A DNA stretch of 64,000 bases from Beta vulgaris subsp. vulgaris (GCF_026745355.1 NC_079208.1:54573276-54637275), one strand, 5' to 3'. Counted from the first letter of the stretch, positions 11,801 to 23,853 are shown. The notes: generated by a model not told the origin, from the sequence alone. Made by a program: numbers and translations.

Positions 11801-14286
11801 TTGATGCAACTTCCCCTTCCTAAGACTATCCTCTTCCTTTTCCTATCCTTGAGAATATTCTTGTTTTCTGATCCTCGATGCATCTTCCTTCCTTCTTAAG
11901 GATATCCTCTTCCTTTTCCTATCCTTGATACGTCTTCCTTCCTTTGAGTATATTCTTGTTTTGTCATCCTTAATGCATCTTCCTTCCTTTGTAGGATTAT
12001 CCTCTTCCTTTTCCCATTCGTTATTGTGATCCTTTTTCCATCTACCATGTCCAATCTATGATACACTGTAGTCTGACCCTCTGCAATTGTGTTATTCACC
12101 TCTTTCTTAGCCAACTCAAACTTTTCTATGGTTGCTACCTTTCTTCTTTCCTGTGTTCTGTTGACATTAGTTTTGTGAAAAAAACTTTATCGTGTCTTTA
12201 TCTGCCCTCTTTGTTCCGTCATCGTCTCGCCTTTTGCATTAAGCTTCCCGTGAAACTTTTAAATTTCTTCAGTTGCTTATCTTGCTTGTTTTTCAATTTT
12301 CTGCCACTTTTGGTTTGCAGCACCCTCTTGCCTATCCATACTTCCTCAATCACCATCTCTGGACAGAGTTGGGTCAAGATAGCCCCTTTCAAATGCCACC
12401 ATTTGGTTCATAATGGAAAAGCGGTAGTTTCTCTTTGCAAGCTCTTTATAGTCTGTGCTAATCCATGTAGACTCACTAGGAATGTCGCTTGCAAAAGAGG
12501 TACTCCTCTGAGAAATATAGAACCAGAAAAGGAATTAGGTAAGCCCCTGACCTGTATTCTAGTTGAAATATGATGTCCTATACCTTTTTCATAGGAACAA
12601 CCATCTTTGTGGAATATATCAGTCTAGATAGGTTGGGTAGGAAAGGAACACAACCATTGCAAGAAGAGGAGTAAAGGCACTGTTCATGTAGTATTTAGTT
12701 GGTGCTTGTGGGAACCAAGTATTGGGGTGAAACAGTTGAAATCTTCATATTTTGATTTCTGTATGTGTTGTATTGCGTTGTGAAATGCTCGGAGGCATGG
12801 GGTGGCATCTGGTGGTTTGTTTCTGTGTATAAATGATTATCTGGTAGCTTGTCCATGTGAAATCTCCAGTGATTAGCTACAAATTGTGGTAGTTTGCCAA
12901 TGCCATGCAAGCTCCCTAAAATAAGTTTCTTGTGATGTAGCAAAACTCTTTCCTGTCAATTGAAGCTCCAACATTATGCTATATTCAACTTATATTTTTA
13001 GTCTCCCAAATGAAGTTGGTAATTTTTTATTATTTGTAGTTTTCGAGTATGAAGAATAACTATGTTTGCAGAAATTTATACATTATATTGGCAATACAAA
13101 TGCCTTTCTAAAGTTATGTTTGTTGGTAGTGAGAGCAAAAAACCTCTACCCAAAATAAATGGAAAAGAATTTCAAATTGGTAGGATGGCTATCAAAATCG
13201 TGAGCATCGGTATGCATGTTTCAAATCCATGTTCAGCATGCATAAAAAAAATTGTGTAAATGTGCTTTTGAGCATCCCTTTGTCTCATGGGACGCTGAAC
13301 AAATATTGTACTCATTCCACGGTGCACTCTCTCTTTTTCACTGAAATGTGTTGGTGAGGCAACACATGCTGAGTGCACAACTGCAGAAGTCACTCAATGT
13401 TGACAACTGGCAGTGCCAAGACAGGCATCAGACACACTGTATCATGCTGGCTCTTTTACTGTGTTTGATGTATATCTCTTGTATTTTCTCCTTTATATTA
13501 TGAAGAAGCCAATCAGAGTTGCTTGTTTTTGGGGTTTGGCTACTTTGTCCAAATCTATCGAGGCAGATTCTCCTCCAATGATCCAGCAGGTTGGATAAGT
13601 TGCTCAAATGGGGTGGGCATGGTTTTAAAAAGGTCAGCGTTTTGTTGCTCTTATAGTAGCAAGGCTGGCTGGTCTCTGTTTATGATGTAATTTAGAAGTT
13701 ACTTACAGACTGGTCTAACTGTTTGGTTCTGGTGCTTTGATAATCCTGCTTTCGCTTCCTTGCTTACAAAATGACAACAAAATGAAGAAGTGTTGCCTAC
13801 TACGAAAAATATTGACAGCATTGTGAGACTCCCAAAACAAGGAAATGTAGTATACCGGTTTACGGTTTAGGGTTTAGGGTTATCATTTCCCATTCATGAC
13901 TTTATTTTACGAGGTATGATAAGCCTTTTGAATTGAATGGATTATTTCAATCTTACTGTTAGCTCATTTTTCAATGATCTGCTTGTTCGGCTTTCGATTA
14001 AAATATGGGAGGGGTGTAATGTTTGTGAGACAGATTTTTATTTTATACTAAATGTCCAATTTTAGCGCATGCATTATACAAGTTTGTCTCAAGTGAAATT
14101 GGCAATGGCTATGAATAACAGATCATTTTATCCCAAGAAAAGAGCATTCAGAAACTCAATGAGCTTGTACGAAGTCTGCGGGAACAGTTATCAGAGTGCC
14201 GAAGTAATGGAAGTGCAAGCAGCAGTTTAAGCAATTTAACTGAAAGTATCATAGAGCTTGAGCGGCAGCAATTTTTAGAAGATTAA
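5848..14286 (+). CDS. Small single-pass membrane/coiled-coil protein, two exons
   Basis: Exon 1 is 5848-6006 (53 codons, donor GT at 6007); exon 2 is 14122-14286 (54 codons plus TAA, acceptor AG at 14120-14121). Both junctions fall between codons and the joined frame is open for 107 aa. Residues 4-18 (PMLLVFLLLILIITS) form a hydrophobic signal anchor. Residues 22-75 are rich in Q, E, K and L with heptad-like spacing (SQKQQRISKREEAVKEK, then SIQKLNELVRSLREQL), so a coiled coil is likely. A serine-rich patch precedes a C-terminal LERQQFLED. I take this to be a conserved plant membrane protein of unknown function; no enzymatic motif is visible. The 8.1 kb intron is exceptional for such a small gene and is filled with transposon relics. 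Confidence 0.7.
6245..7090 (+). pseudogene. Ty1/copia reverse transcriptase-RNase H relic
   Basis: Translating across stops and frameshifts gives VCKLKKSIYRLKQA, then the catalytic block LVLYVDDILLIGND (YVDD at about 6457-6468), then the sequence leading into RNase H (YASALGSIMY-like at about 6760-6790, and a degenerate SGFIF/K region near 7015). It lies in the sense orientation inside intron 1 of the 107-aa gene. No LTRs were found around it. Confidence 0.75.
7091..11099. other. Intron 1 interior without recognised elements
   Basis: About 4 kb of intronic DNA with no recognisable domain. 7100-7450 is C-rich and may be decayed retroelement sequence. A 33-bp direct duplication (agtaattgtactagaagcat start) occurs at about 9935-10000. 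Confidence 0.5.
11100..12450 (-). pseudogene. RTE-type LINE ORF2 relic
   Basis: Minus-strand translation across stops and frameshifts gives, in order, LAKKEVNNTIAEGQTTVYHR (near 12100), a pre-RT segment typical of plant RTE LINEs, then PLADDIVFGERDMEK (catalytic ADD, near 11505), a region matching the TEYMECKF segment, and IIKYLG (near 11290). Sequence between about 11820 and 12020 is a degenerate 65-130 bp internal repeat (cttccttcctt, cctcttccttttcc), which has replaced part of the RT. It is thoroughly broken and lies antisense inside the intron. Confidence 0.65.
12451..14121. other. 3' part of intron 1
   Basis: No gene recognised. Contains a two-unit interstitial telomere-like motif (tttagggtttaggg) near 13866 and ordinary AT-rich intronic DNA up to the acceptor at 14120-14121. 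Confidence 0.5.
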
Positions 14287-14867
14287 GCAAGTTGTGCGTA
14301 CATCTTCATCTGATCATGTTCATGTGATATGAGGGCCAATAATTTTTTGTGCTCTTCAATCCTCTATATGCAGTTAACCCACGTAATCAAGAATAGAGAG
14401 CTTTTATGTCAATGTCGCGATATTGTAGTCATAAAGTTCATTCATACGCGAAAGTTGTAATTGCTATTAGTGAAGAAAGTGTTTGTATTCCATTAAGGCA
14501 TGTCAATATGATTAAATATATATGTTTTATTGCTGTCTCTGAAAGATAAATTTAGATTGTCACCTCAGTTTTCCTGTAAAAAAGCTTGCTATTGGAACTG
14601 TTGCGCTTAAAATGGTTTGAAGCAGTTGTGATTTAGGTGGACTAGATAAATCTGAGTTCTGTTATCTGTGTGATAATTCAATAATCGTTTGCTGAATGTT
14701 TTGGGGCGTCTGTTTTGCTCACCCTCTCTTCCAATTTTCTTAATTCTATTTCTTCAACATTTAGAGCGGCGGATATTATTGGTGTTCTTTTTGTTTCGTA
14801 TTGTCTAACCTTTCATTCTACTTAGAATGTATATTATTTGTTCGTTTAATATATCAGTATACTGTAT
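14287..14867 (+). other. 3' UTR and intergenic region after the 107-aa gene
   Basis: The first few hundred bases are likely 3' UTR; no single clear polyadenylation signal stands out. No other gene is seen. Confidence 0.4.
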
Positions 14868-14884
14868 ACTTAGTTGTCAATTGT

Positions 14885-15015
14885 CAGGATTAAGGTCGAT
14901 CAGTGGTTGCGAGATCCTCTTTCCATCTATGTGATAGGGGTTTAATTCTCACCTCTTTATAAGAAGGATTTTTAATTTCTCTCCTTTCTTGTAAGAGAAT
15001 TCTCCTTACCCAAAA
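14885..15015 (+). mobile_element. tRNA-derived SINE
   Basis: A 131-bp insertion between near-identical 17-bp duplications (acttagttgtcaattgt at 14868-14884; one mismatch at 15016-15032). Internal box A-like (cgatcagtggttgcgag) and box B-like (ggggtttaattctcacctc) motifs are spaced as in a Pol III promoter. The tail is A-rich (cccaaaa). Confidence 0.75.
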
Positions 15016-15032
15016 ACTTAGTTGTCGATTGT

Positions 15033-16140
15033 GAGCACTAATGCAATATCTAACACCTTAAAAAATACACATTGATGAGATTAACATCTATATTCCATAT
15101 GATTCATAAGTAATATCTCAATAATGAGCCATTAGTACTTCATTTGCAAAAAGTAGAAATAAAAGAGCCGTTAATACTCCAAAATTGAATTAATAATTAT
15201 TAAAAATTGAATTTAGATTTAGTTATGTTACTGTAGAGATTTTTCTTTGGTGACGGGATCTCCTTAGAGATAATCTATTAGGCGTAGCAAACATAAAGAG
15301 CAAGTGTATGATTACGAGTTTCGACGATAGGGCTGTGCATCTAAGTTTTGCCTTGTTCCTAACAATTATGAATAAATTGTGTTTGTAGATATAGGGAAGT
15401 TTACGGGAAGCAATGGAAAAAGTAGGTGGACTTTTAAATAGAGTGTGCGCCTAATTATAATAGGATATATCTTGTGTGCGCCTAATTATAATAGGATATA
15501 TCTTGTGTGCGCCTAATTATTTTGTGCTTAATTCTCATATGAGATCGTTTTACCGTAGTTTATAGTAAAGATCATTGTAACTTGTTATCGTAAAAGGGTA
15601 ATTTATGGAATCTAAAATTGACTCATTTAACTTATAAATACCTTTCTAACTTATACAAAGTGATCTTTAAAGTTTGGTGGACATAAAGTAATATGATAAG
15701 ACAATTTTATACAATACTTACTATGTGCCTCCCGTGTCAGCAATGAGTCAGCCCATGTTCTACTTTATCTACTTTCTTAAATTATGTGCACAACCATACA
15801 AGTGTATGTTGTGATTGACATGGGATAGGAGGAGTTACTATTTTTATAAATAGTTCATATTTATTATTTTGTTACATGGATATCTTATGTTTTCATGTGA
15901 GACACTTTTTTTTTTTTTTTCCATTTGACAATGTTGAGACTTGAGAGACACTTTTACTTTGTCTCTACTCTTGTGCTGTCAAAAATTTACACTCGAGTCC
16001 CCCTTCAGAAGTTGAATAAGTGTCTCATTGTGATAGGCCATAATGACCTCTCACAAGGTTATTTTTGACATTTTGTGTAAAAAGACAAAAACTGATTTTG
16101 AACTTTGTACAAACTTATATCAAAGTTCAGTAAAATTGAA
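15033..16140. other. Intergenic
   Basis: No gene recognised. A 35-bp unit (start tgtgcgcctaattataatag) is tandemly repeated 2.5 times at about 15445-15520. A 15-base T run is at about 15905. Confidence 0.5.
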
Positions 16141-16154
16141 TCCAATACAAAAAT

Positions 16155-16340
16155 AACTCTTACTTTGGTACCCAAGTATAAGTAAACTTTGGTATCAACT
16201 TTGAGCTTTGGTACCAATTATATTATACTTACTTTGGTATTAACTTTGAGCTTTGGTACCAGTAATATCAAAGTAACTCTTACTTTGGTACCTCCAAATA
16301 ACAAAATTTTGGCCTCTCGAGCTTTGGTACAAACCTACAC
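16155..16340. repeat. CTTTGGTAC-rich local repeat
   Basis: Imperfect tandem copies of a block containing aactttgagctttggtacca and ctcttactttggtacc, roughly 55 bp per unit, about three units. Confidence 0.6.
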
Positions 16341-16415
16341 CAAAGATTTGAGTTCGGATCCTCTAGAGTTTTATAAAACTATATAAGGTAGAGTTGTATT
16401 TGAACCATACATTTT

Positions 16416-16707
16416 AGGCAAAATTCCCCGAATTATAGCTCGGGTGCATCGAACACCACCAACTATATATGACTAATAGCCTAAACACTACCAACTACGG
16501 GGTGAGGTGTAGTCTGTACCACCAACTGGGGGTGGGGTGCATTTTGTACTATAAAAACCACTGTCTTCGGCAATATTTTAGGCTTCCGTCCTTATTTATG
16601 GTATGGAATGCACCCTACCGCATAGTTGATGGTGTTTAGGCTACTAGTAGTAGTTGGTGGTGTTGGGTGCATCCGAGCTATTTAGGGTGTTGAGCCCAAT
16701 TTTGCCT
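16416..16707. mobile_element. MITE with long terminal inverted repeats
   Basis: A 292-bp element. The left end aggcaaaattccccgaatta and the complement of the right end aggcaaaattgggctcaaca continue as inverted repeats for about 55 bp (both contain agctcgg and caccaccaacta). Flanked by a 7-bp duplication acatttt (16409-16415 and 16708-16714). The superfamily is not assigned. Confidence 0.8.
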
Positions 16708-16714
16708 ACATTTT

Positions 16715-17364
16715 AAAATCAAAAGTTCATATTAGTAGGAGAAGAAAATTAGGATGTGGATTTTAATGAGAAAAAGTAGGAGGAATTTTGAAAAGATAAT
16801 ATATGAGTCATTGACTTTTTTATTAAATGATTGATATTAGTCAAACTCTACCTTTGTAGAATTGTTTTAAAACTCAAGATGATCCAAACACCAAAGATTT
16901 GATATCAAAGTAAGAATTACTTTTATACTTCCAACTACCAAAATGAGAGATCATTTTGACCTCTCACCATAAGACGCCAACACTTCCTCTCCCTTTCAAC
17001 ATCTCTTTTTATTTATGTTATCTCCTCTCCCTCCCCTCCTCTTGTGGGTATATTCTTCCCAATATATACAAATTAAAAATCCACATAAACACCCTGAAAT
17101 TCACTCAAACTCCTCCTCATCGTAAGCCTCTTACTTCCCTGTCAATCATTTGTAGACTTGTCACTTGTGTAATTGTGTCTAATGTCTCACCACCACAAGA
17201 ACACCCACACCCTAACAAGTCCTAATTTGGAATACATCCCAAATTCAAATTCTGATCTTCCTTGCTTACAAACTTTTGTGCCCAATATTTTCATTCCTAT
17301 AAAATCAAATTGATGGTAGCTAATTGATTGGTATTTTCAGCATTAGCATGTGTCAGACTTTGAT
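16715..17364 (+). promoter_or_regulatory. Upstream region and probable 5' UTR of the EEP/EF-hand gene
   Basis: About 16960-17240 is C-rich and leader-like. A splice-like donor (ctcatc then gtaagcc) near 17120 and acceptor tttcag near 17340 suggest a 5' UTR intron. An in-frame TAG at 17344-17346 precedes the ATG used here. Confidence 0.4.
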
Positions 17365-20300
17365 ATGCGTGATGAGTGTATGATGAAAGTCTGCTGTGAA
17401 ATGTGTTATCGTCTTTCCTTCAACTTTGCATATCCTGACATGGTTAAGCCACTAAATTCCTTAAATCAACAAGTAGAACATCCAATTCCAAATAAACAAT
17501 TCTCACGTAATTGGGATTGTACTCATAGTAACACTACTACAATTTCGTGCACCACTTTTAATATCCTTGCTCCTATTTACAAGCGGCTTGGTGGAGGGGT
17601 AATATGTCTTTTGTTGTCCCATAAATTTCTGTTTATGTTCTTGTTGGATTGTCTTCATGATTTTATCTCTGATGTCTCCATATGATTTCACTTTCAGGTA
17701 CGTGAAAGTGAGTTTCGGGAGGCTTGGCTTAGTCGGAACCAAAGCATATTGGATAGGTTGCTTCACTTGAAATCCTCTGTAATATGTTTGCAGGTGAGTC
17801 TTAAGACATGTTCTCTTCGACATAAAACAACTGAACTGATTGCAATTAAACTGAATTGAAATGAGCTTCTACAACTCAACTGAATTGAAGTGAATTATAA
17901 CTAATAGAAATGATAGTTGGAGCTGAACTGATTATAACTGAATTGGATTGAACTGAACCGATTGCAACTGAATTAAATTGAAGTAAAAATGAGCTAGGGA
18001 GAACATACCTTTAGTTTATTATATATTGGAAAAATATGAAAGTGTATAAGATATTATCTTCAGTTATTCTGTCACTTTATAGTACTTCCTGTGTTTTTTT
18101 AATGGCATCATTTTGTTTTCTACGTTTGTCGAGATGCTTCTTTCAACGTTAATATCTATTACAGTATACTTCATCCGTTCTGTTTTAAATGAAACATTGG
18201 ATGAAATGACACTATTCACTGATCAATTTTAACTCCAATTTATCGCTATTATATAAAGAAAAACATAGTCAAGTGGGATCTTGTTAGATTCGTCTCGATG
18301 CATACTATCAAATTATAACTTTTTTATATTTTTTACGTTTACACAACTAAAGATATTAATGACTAAAGAAGCGCGTTGGGTTGCGTGAAAAAGCAAACGT
18401 TTCATTTAAAACGGAACAGAGGAAGTATAATATTTGGAATTCTTGTATTGGGAATAATTTAAAAAGACCCCACTTTACTTTATATAATAATACGATATAG
18501 CTTAACAAAGTTGGTTAACTGATCAATTTTAACTCCAATTTATCGCTATTATATAAAGAAAAACATAGTCAAGTGGGATCTTGTTAGATTCGTCTCGATG
18601 TATACTATCAAATTATAACTTTTTTATATTTTTTACGTTTACACAACTAAAGATATTAATGACTAAAGAAGCGCGTTGGGTTGCGTGAAAAAGCAAACGT
18701 TTCATTTAAAACGGAATGGAGGAAGTATAATATTTGGAATTCTTGTATTGGGAATAATTTAAAAAGACCCCACTTTACTTTATATAATAATACGATATAG
18801 CTTAACAAAGTTGGTTAATGAATAGTGATAAAAATGAAATGTTGCAATTAAAAAGAGGAAGTATGATCTCCAGTTTTTCTTGTAGGAATTTTGGGTGGAT
18901 AATGAAGAACTAGTTGGGATGTATGAGAAAAGGCTTCATGACACGGGTTATCGAACTTACACGCTTGCTCGAACAAACAATCGTGGTGATGGTACATTTA
19001 CTTACCTCTTATATCTTCCTTTAGGAGCTCTAAATGATTGGATAATCGGTACTTGAACAAAACTGGAAAGCCTATTATACCTTTTGATGCATGGTAACTG
19101 TAAGAGTATTTAGTCTTATTGACATCCTAAATTATTTTTTCAACATGTTCAACTTTTAGTATCAGCTTTGGCATATTCCTAAGACACTGGATATCCTTCT
19201 GCATAAAACCAGCAGACTTGTAATGATAGTTTTAGACACTTTTTTTAGGCAGGACACGATGATCTGAGGCATGCCATTGTGACACTTTTTTCTGACCAGA
19301 CAGGATGAACTATTTGGCATGTAGGAATTTTGGGTGTATAATTTTACACTTCCAGCCAATTGGAAAGCTATAGTAATACGTCTAATCCTCCAAGCTACCA
19401 ACAAGCGAACTATACCATTTGATCCCTCTATCACTCATTGTACTAAAAGTAATAAATGTATCACGGAGGGATTTTCTACTATTCCTATGGAATTTATTGA
19501 TTCTATATAATACTTCTTAGTACCATTTTATTCAAAGATAGAACCGTGTGGTCGAATATTTTAAAATCAAATTGTAAAATGTGTCACTATGGATGTGTAG
19601 ATCATATATGTTCTAGTTGGCATGGTAACATTCTCTTTATTAGCACTTACTACTTTGTTTTGGGCCTTTATAGATACCTTATCGCAGGTTTGTTAACAGC
19701 AGTACATCAAAGCCAATTCCGGTTGTTAAGTTACAGGGAATTGTTGTTCAATGATATTGCTGATCGTGTAGCACAAGTTTTACATGTTGAGCTATGTTGT
19801 GACATTACACAGAACACTACCTCCAATATATTGAAGGAAGCGATAATTGTAAATACTCATTTGATATTTCCTCATGATTCAAGATATTGTTTCCTTAGGC
19901 TACAACAGGTGCTGCTTTCTGTCTTTAGTATGAAGTTTCTTATTCTAGTCAGCTAAAAGTCTAGATGTCAGAGTTAAAATTCTTCTTTTATCTTTTCCCT
20001 TTGAAGGTTTACAAGATTTTGCAATATATCAGGTCATACATGGAGAAATATGCCTTCCCATTACCTGTCATCCTCTGTGGGTATTTATAGTTTAATTGCG
20101 GCTTTGCATGTCATGTTGATCTTTTTAGAGGGTTTGAAAATCCTGTATATTCTTCTGGCTGAGCTGTGTGTTTACATACATTTGCACAGGGATTGGAATG
20201 GAAGTAAGAAGGGACATGTTTACAAGTTTTTGCGATCTCAAGGTTTTGTCTCGTCCTATGATATTGCTCACCATTCTGAGCATGATACTGAAGAATCACA

Positions 20301-21136
20301 AAAGGTCTGTGCTATGCAATATGCATTGATATACTGATATCAGATCATATTTGTAGTGAAGTACTGAATGTTCACTCGTTTTGCAGTGGGTTAGTCATCG
20401 CAACCACAGAGGAAATATTTGTGGAGTGGATTTCATTTGGCTCCAGAATTCCCAGAAGTCCCAGAAACCTTTAAAAGAGAGCTTCATGGAAGCAATATTG
20501 GGAAACATAAACGTATGTGATTGTAATTGAATTTCTTGTGGTTAGTTATAGTTTTACCGTGCAGGAAATTGATTTTTTATGGACATTGAATCCACAGAAT
20601 TTGCTGCACAAAGTTATTACAGGAGGTGTTGATCAGTTGCCAGAAACTCTGCGTATAAGAAACAGTTCTATAACCTACACCGACTTTGCTCAAGCACTTG
20701 TACAGGTAACATAAGGTTTTTGTCGTGCTAATAGTACTACAAAAATGTCACCAATACTTAAAGCTTAACCTGCTTGAAATCCTACATACTGTGATAAATA
20801 TTAGAACTTTGTAATTAAATCTGATCGCAGTTGGGCATAAGTGGGCACCCTCGCAGTCATGGAGGCCTACATGATGAGGATATCAGGGAAATATGGAAAC
20901 ATCTAGATGCAGATGGAGATGGAATTGCTGATGTGACAAACTTTTTGCTGTGTGGTTTTCAACATGAAGAACATGGTAACAATAGTGTTGATGAAGCACA
21001 AAATTCTGCAGCTACTATTGGATTTGTGGTGAAGAATGCCACACTTTTCCCTCAAGAAGTGGAGGAAGGGACTTGGCCTGATAATTACTCGCTTTCTGAT
21101 CATGCACATCTCACAGTCGATTTTGCTGTCATTTAG
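17365..21136 (+). CDS. CCR4-like endonuclease/exonuclease/phosphatase protein with EF-hand (At1g02270 type)
   Basis: Nine exons join in frame to 461 aa: 17365-17598, 17698-17793, 18886-18991, 19688-19908, 20007-20080, 20190-20304, 20387-20512, 20598-20705, 20831-21136 (TAG at 21134-21136), all with GT-AG introns. EEP fold landmarks are present in order: TFNILAP (N66), CLQE (E111), NTHL (from 201), GDWN (D245, N247) and C-terminal SDH (H451). An EF-hand loop, DADGDGIADVTN (386-397), is inserted before the last EEP strand, the arrangement of Arabidopsis At1g02270. Catalytic residues look complete, so metal-dependent phosphodiesterase activity is likely; the substrate is unknown. The EF-hand has Asn instead of Glu at loop position 12, which should weaken calcium binding. 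The N-terminal 60 residues are unlike anything I recognise and the start choice is the least certain part. Confidence 0.85.
18179..18425. mobile_element. Stowaway-like MITE in intron 2
   Basis: Ends cttcatccgttctgttttaa and the complement of ttaaaacggaacagaggaag, flanked by TA on both sides. Interior is non-coding. Its right-hand part is included in the 300-bp duplication described next. Confidence 0.65.
18220..18820. repeat. 300-bp tandem duplication in intron 2
   Basis: The sequence from actgatcaattttaactcc (about 18219) repeats exactly 300 bp later (about 18519) and the second copy ends near 18820. I saw only about four base differences (for example gatgcatac against gatgtatac, ggaacaga against ggaatgga), so the duplication is recent. 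It contains most of the Stowaway-like MITE and expands the intron without touching either splice site. Confidence 0.85.
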
Positions 21137-21635
21137 GTTTGTTATGCTTGAATAATGGAAAATTTCCCTTGTTTATTGCAAGTACATATTCCCTGGATCC
21201 TTTTAAAAAATATATACGTACTCCCTAGATTATCTATATTTACACACTTTGTATATTTGCGCTATTTATATACACTAGTTGGACCATCATTTGTTATTTG
21301 TATGTAAAGAAAAATATCGTCATGTGGGATCTTGCTAGATGATTTGTCTTAATATATATTTTTAAAATATCAGATTTGTATTGTTTTTGGTAATTTATAA
21401 TTAGATATATAGATGGTTAAAGTTATGCATTGACGGCATGAAAACAAAGATAGTAATAAGGTTGCCGATGAGCTAGGAAGTGTCAATTTTCTTATTTTTT
21501 CTTTAACTGTGTTTAAATTCCTCCCATATAATGTTCCCGACGTCTGTTTCATTACTGTTACTGTAGCAATTATACGTATTGATAACAGAAGATCATGCTT
21601 TGGTGTATTTTAGAGTTGGTAGAGAGTTTCATAAG
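21137..21635 (+). other. 3' UTR and downstream of the EEP/EF-hand gene
   Basis: No further coding sequence. Sequence near 21210-21340 resembles decayed MITE material. Confidence 0.4.
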
Positions 21636-21654
21636 TAGTAGCAGTGCCTTTGTT

Positions 21655-21773
21655 TTTTGATCCATATGAGCCACGAAGGCGGTACAAAGTATAAAGAAGG
21701 GAAGGGAATTCGAGCCTGTGACCTATCGTTCACAGCACCTCAATCTTAACCACTACGCCAAGACATCCTTGGT
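21655..21773 (-). mobile_element. tRNA-derived SINE
   Basis: A 119-bp insertion bounded by a perfect 19-bp duplication tagtagcagtgcctttgtt (21636-21654 and 21774-21792). On the minus strand it has box A (tggcgtagtggttaag) and box B (aggctcgaattccc) and ends in an A run (T run at 21655). Confidence 0.85.
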
Positions 21774-21792
21774 TAGTAGCAGTGCCTTTGTT

Positions 21793-22463
21793 AAATTTCT
21801 TCCATTATATGTCTAGACTATAGAGTTTAACAATATTTCCATGCAGGTTCATGTACATGTATGTTAGGTTGGGTAGATAACCAAGGCAGTCAATACTACA
21901 CTAATGACTTATAGCTATTATGTGATCGTATAATTAAGGCAATTAATTATACAAGGATGAGGTGAATATAATTGAATAAATTACACTACTATAGAATTTG
22001 CTAATCATTATGCATACAAGCTAAGTCATAAATTTGCATATGAATACAAGATTATATTATTGAGAACAAGTTTACCATTAAATGAGAACATTAATGAAAT
22101 CGTCCTCAAAAGTCAAAGTTGGACACCTTCCTTTGCCTGGATCATAGACTTCATGTTGTGATTTCATTCAAAAGTTGAATTTAACTAAGCACAAAGTGAT
22201 AGTCCCCTTTTAGTTTTTTTGTGAAGTTGAAGATCCAAATAAATTAAGTTTGTGGTCAAATATTACAAGAAATTAAGAGTCAAGAAGGTATAATTTACTC
22301 GTACAAAAACCAGGCTTAATATTGAGACTTAAGATACATGGTATACAAGAAAATTCTTATTAGTACGTTTTCCATGTCATATGTATGTTGTGTCTTGACA
22401 TGAATTAAAGTTTTTTGTAAAAATAAATACACATTTAAAGAAATTAAAATACATATTTATAAA
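21793..22463. other. Intergenic
   Basis: AT-rich; no gene or recognisable element. Confidence 0.5.
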
Positions 22464-23222
22464 GAGCGTGTTTGGCACAAGTTCTTTACAAGTTTTTTAA
22501 GTAGCTTTTAGTGTCTTGACTAGGTCAAAAAACTAATTAAGAAAAATAGTAGTGTTTGGCAAAATAGTGGTGTAAGTAGCTTTTAGTGTTAAAAGTAGTG
22601 TTTGAGTAGTGTTTGTGAAAAACCACAATTTGTAGCTTTTGGGGTAGTTTTAGTGGTGCATAAATTATATATTAAAGTTTTGTTTGAGTTTTTAATTAAT
22701 TATCTGTAAACAACTACTTTGACAGCTTTTTTTACCGAACATCAATATCTTATTCCGCTACTTGGACAATTAACAGCTAACAGCTACACACCAACCACTA
22801 ACAGCTACCAACACAGCTAACAACTACTCTAATAACTACTCCCTCCGTCCCAAAATATAGTTCCCATTTCCATTTTGGATGTCCCAAAATATAGTTCCCA
22901 TTTCCATATTTAGTTCCACATTTTTCCTTAATTTGTCTAGAAAAATCGTGTCCCATCATTTATTTGCTTCTTGAATTTTGTTTTTTCCTTTATTTATTCA
23001 ACCAAAATGTTACAATTAGTGCTCTTTCACCAATTATTCTCCACTCTCTCTCCTAAAATCATCTTTTCCCATACAACATTTTTTTTGAATACACAAAAAA
23101 TCTTTATTATACCTCTTATATTCTACTTGCATAAATTACCGTGAAAAAAGGGAAATGGGAACTATATTTTAGGACGGAGGGAGTAAAAGCTATTACTACA
23201 ACTATTGTTGCCAAACACGCCC
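22464..23222. mobile_element. hAT-like MITE interrupted by a Stowaway
   Basis: Ends gagcgtgtttggca and the complement of tgccaaacacgccc, the usual hAT-type terminal motif. Interior is rich in agctttt and taacagct words. The Stowaway at 22839-23183 sits inside it. A target duplication could not be fixed. Confidence 0.65.
22839..23183. mobile_element. Stowaway (Tc1/mariner) MITE
   Basis: A 345-bp element with ends ctccctccgtcccaaaatat and the complement of the right end (atattttaggacggagggag), flanked by TA. The left subterminal block atagttcccatttcca is duplicated within the element. Confidence 0.85.
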
Positions 23223-23834
23223 ATCAATGAGTCAATAGTCAAACAGTTAAAAGAAACGACTAGTTCAAACCTACCCGTTGAAATAACCAAAACCAACCAT
23301 GAATATTTTTCTTTTTTGATGATTGGGGATTATTTTATTTCGAAAAAGGACTTCAATTGAAATACATATTTATATTTATGTTGAGCATGTTTCTCTATCT
23401 TTTACACTAGTTAAATTTCCTTATAATTTGCAGCAAATTGGACAGTTCATACTTAAGTTAATATTGGAGGGCGTTGGATGAGCACGTTGTGATGTCATTC
23501 CACGCCTGGTGATGCTATAAAGAGAAGGGAGGTGACTCACTTTGATCCAATTGCTGCAGTTAATACTAATTAATAAAAGGACGTTAGCTGATATATTATC
23601 ACTGTAGTGGGGGTGTATCATTAAAACGAATTTGGCGGAGATCTTCTTCAATGCTATAGTTTGTTGAATTTAATTGCATCAGTTTAATATTTGTAACAAA
23701 TTTATGTTGCTGTATCCTGTATGTACAATAGGGTTGGATCGTATTCGTATGTAGCACAAGCTGGTTAATTCTGGCATGCCAAACCTCATCATAATAACTA
23801 AACATTGTAAATTTAGCTAGTTAGTAAGCAACCC
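23223..23834. other. Intergenic
   Basis: No gene recognised. Confidence 0.45.
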
Positions 23835-23853
23835 ATCTAATAATCTAGAGTAG

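Noticed and set aside
11548..11823. 91-codon hydrophobic frame resembling a membrane protein
   Set aside because: Overlaps the RTE-LINE relic on the other strand and lies within an intron; no start context or homology recognised.
12058..12573. 171-codon plus-strand frame
   Set aside because: Opposite strand of the RTE-LINE relic; Cys/Leu/Phe-rich shadow.
13858..13882. Interstitial telomere repeat
   Set aside because: Only two full TTTAGGG units; too short to indicate a telomere fusion.
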